A DNA stretch of 6,909 bases. Source: DASRFS01 sp035260725. Lineage in GTDB: Bacteria > Patescibacteriota > Microgenomatia > Levybacterales > UBA12049. The stretch spans positions 1 to 6,909 of the forward strand of contig DATFUR010000004.1 of NCBI GenBank assembly GCA_035260725.1, read 5' to 3'. Both the position numbers and the translations under genes were made by a program. Of the stretch, positions 5,716-6,909 are shown piece by piece (positions within the stretch are counted from its first letter, which is position 1; every line of letters starts with the position of its first letter). A model generated the notes under the pieces. The model worked only from the letters and a program-made list of their open reading frames with translations. It was not told where the DNA came from and did not search any database.

Positions 5716-6741
5716 ATGAATTTATCAATTGGAATTGTTGGACTTCCAAATGTAGGGAAGTCAACCTTATTCAATGCGCTTCTTAAAAAACAGCAGGCTT
5801 TTGTTGCAAATTATCCGTTTGCGACGATAGAACCAAACGTAGGAGTAATTCCCGTGCCCGATAAAAGGCTGGACAAAATAGCACAAATAGAATCGAGTAA
5901 AAATGTTGTTCCGGCTGTCGTAAAATTTATTGATATAGCCGGTATTGTAAAAGGGGCAGCGGAGGGGGAAGGACTAGGGAACAAATTTCTTGCTCATATT
6001 AGAGAAGTCAATGCAATTTGCCAGGTAGTTAGGCATTTTAAGAGTACAGATGTTATTCATGTGAGTTCGACTCCCGATCCTGCGTCCGATTTTGAGGTTA
6101 TAAGTACAGAATTAATATTGGCCGATCTCCAAACTCTGGAAAAATCCAAATCAAAAGACCCAAAACTCAATGTTGTTGTAGAAAAACTCAAGGTTGAGCT
6201 CAACAAGGGTGTCTTGGCAAAAGATGTAGCGCTCTCCGATGAGGAAAAAGAAATTTTAAGCCAACTGCAGCTTCTCACTAATAAATCAATGTTTATTGTT
6301 GCCAATGTGGACGAAGAAGACCTTAAAAAAGATTTTGGACCAAATACTACCGCGATTTCGGCTCAGATAGAATCGGAGCTGTCTATGCTTTCGGAGGAAG
6401 AACAAAAAGATTATTTAAGTTCGCTGGGTGTAGAAGAATCGGGGCTCGAAAGAATTATAAAAAAAGGTTACGAAGTTTTAAATTTGATTTCGTTTTTGAC
6501 TGCCGGGGAAAAAGAAGCTAGAGCTTGGACGATAGAAAAGGGAACCGACGCTCAAAACGCAGCGGGGGTAATTCATACAGATTTTATTAAAAATTTTATA
6601 AAAGCGGAAGTTATTGCGTACGAAGACTTTGTAGCTGTAAACGGTTGGAAAAATGCCAGGGAACAAGGAAAAACCCGCTTTGAAGGCCGTGATTATATAA
6701 TTAAGGACGGAGAAGTTGTAGAGTTCAAGATTGGAAATTAA
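5716..6741 (+). CDS. ychF: Ribosome-binding P-loop ATPase/GTPase YchF (OLA1/Obg-like)
   Basis: This 341-aa protein is the conserved translation-associated ATPase YchF, the bacterial counterpart of OLA1. The family binds ribosomes, prefers ATP over GTP, and is implicated in stress responses and leaderless-mRNA translation in E. coli. The G1/P-loop GLPNVGKS is at 9-16, G3 DIAG at 73-76 followed by IVKGAAEGEGLGNKFL, and the G4 position reads NVDE (197-200) in place of NKxD, the change that explains ATP preference. His115 in VIHV aligns with the family's catalytic His (His114 in E. coli). A helical coiled-coil insertion follows (about 130-190). The C-terminal TGS domain starts near GEKEARAWTI (264-273) and includes AAGVIHTDF (282-290). 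It is slightly shorter than E. coli YchF (363 aa), but all motifs are present. It is divergent from the DUF1861 gene and expressed from an extended -10 leaderless promoter. Confidence 0.97.
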   Translation: MNLSIGIVGLPNVGKSTLFNALLKKQQAFVANYPFATIEPNVGVIPVPDKRLDKIAQIESSKNVVPAVVKFIDIAGIVKGAAEGEGLGNKFLAHIREVNAICQVVRHFKSTDVIHVSSTPDPASDFEVISTELILADLQTLEKSKSKDPKLNVVVEKLKVELNKGVLAKDVALSDEEKEILSQLQLLTNKSMFIVANVDEEDLKKDFGPNTTAISAQIESELSMLSEEEQKDYLSSLGVEESGLERIIKKGYEVLNLISFLTAGEKEARAWTIEKGTDAQNAAGVIHTDFIKNFIKAEVIAYEDFVAVNGWKNAREQGKTRFEGRDYIIKDGEVVEFKIGN

Positions 6742-6756
6742 ATTATTTTCCTTTCT

Positions 6757-6777
6757 TTTGTCAAACCTGTTTGTCAA
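6757..6777 (+). repeat. TTTGTCAA direct repeat with central dyad downstream of ychF
   Basis: TTTGTCAA occurs at 6757-6764 and 6770-6777 with a 13-bp period. Across the pair runs the dyad CAAAC-CT-GTTTG (6762-6773). It resembles an operator-like site more than a terminator, because the hairpin loop would be very short. It lies just after the ychF stop and just beyond the 3' end of the small minus-strand ORF. Confidence 0.3.
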
Positions 6778-6778
6778 T

Positions 6779-6892
6779 TTAGCGGGGTTTTGAAGTTGTA
6801 GTAATTTGCGCAGGGCGAGTAAAACGTGTCGTGGTAGCTTGTATTACATGTCCCTTTAATTTTTTATCTTCTGTTCTTGTGTATTTAGACAT
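6779..6892 (-). CDS. Possible 37-aa basic small protein (doubtful)
   Basis: A minus-strand ORF of 37 codons starts MSKYTRTEDKKLKGH and ends in a Thr/Arg-rich tail (ITTTSKPR). It is basic, with no recognised domain. TACCAT (6903-6898) lies 6 nt before its ATG. That is a 4/6 match to TATAAT at the same distance as the leaderless boxes in front of the genes at 2504 and 5716. An alternative ATG at 6900 opens a different, 14-codon frame. It is convergent with ychF. Shortness, the weak -10 and the window edge keep confidence low; the 168-bp region otherwise contains only the direct repeat. Confidence 0.25.
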   Translation of the reverse strand: MSKYTRTEDKKLKGHVIQATTTRFTRPAQITTTSKPR

Positions 6893-6909
6893 TTTTTCAT
6901 GGTATTTCC

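Noticed and set aside
6057..6305. Minus-strand 82-codon ORF
   Set aside because: It is Ser-rich, antisense to ychF, and a reverse-frame artefact of the conserved coding sequence.
6478..6777. Minus-strand 99-codon ORF with TTG start in the TTGACAAAC repeat
   Set aside because: Most of it is antisense to the conserved TGS domain of ychF and shows no domain of its own.
6763..6790. AAACC...GGTTT as ychF terminator
   Set aside because: The stem is only 5 bp with an 18-nt loop and a poor U tract, not convincing.

Overview
The window looks like a chromosomal segment from an ultra-small bacterium of the Candidate Phyla Radiation (Patescibacteria), possibly Microgenomates or Katanobacteria. The reasons are the AT-rich, tightly packed genes, the near absence of Shine-Dalgarno sequences, -10 boxes placed directly against start codons, and a small Cys-rich protein of a type I associate with CPR genomes. 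That assignment is inference. TGA works as a normal stop (it ends the genes at 2483, 2761 and 3378), so this is not a UGA-recoding lineage such as Gracilibacteria. I found no tRNA, rRNA, CRISPR array or insertion sequence.

Left part (1-2483, + strand): two carbohydrate genes lie in series. The first is a cytoplasmic glycogen-debranching-like (alpha/alpha)6-barrel glycosidase. The second is a GT4-type glycosyltransferase with the classic EX7E motif. The 58-bp gap between them holds two interleaved inverted repeats.

Middle part (2492-4276, + strand): a compact three-gene cassette starts from a TATAAT promoter placed 6 nt before the ATG. It encodes an 85-aa protein with an N-terminal CxxCxC motif, a six-helix ferric-reductase/MsrQ-like heme membrane protein (overlapping it by ATGA), and a cation diffusion facilitator (overlapping by 23 bp). 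Translation is probably coupled, and a joint role in metal or redox homeostasis is a reasonable inference.

Right part (4373-6741): a minus-strand DUF1861/MTP-1 family beta-propeller protein is divergent from ychF. The family includes the Leishmania GT108 beta-1,2-mannan transferase/phosphorylases. The two genes share a 53-bp intergenic region in which their promoters overlap. The -35 hexamer of the propeller gene sits exactly between the -10 box and the start codon of ychF. The last ~170 bp hold a short direct repeat/dyad and a doubtful 37-codon minus-strand ORF.

Most noteworthy are the repeated leaderless promoter geometry, the interlocked divergent promoters, the CxxCxC/heme/CDF cassette, and a mannan-phosphorylase-like protein with a long unexplained N-terminal extension in a probable CPR genome. 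Nothing here is clearly a wholly new defence or mobile system.
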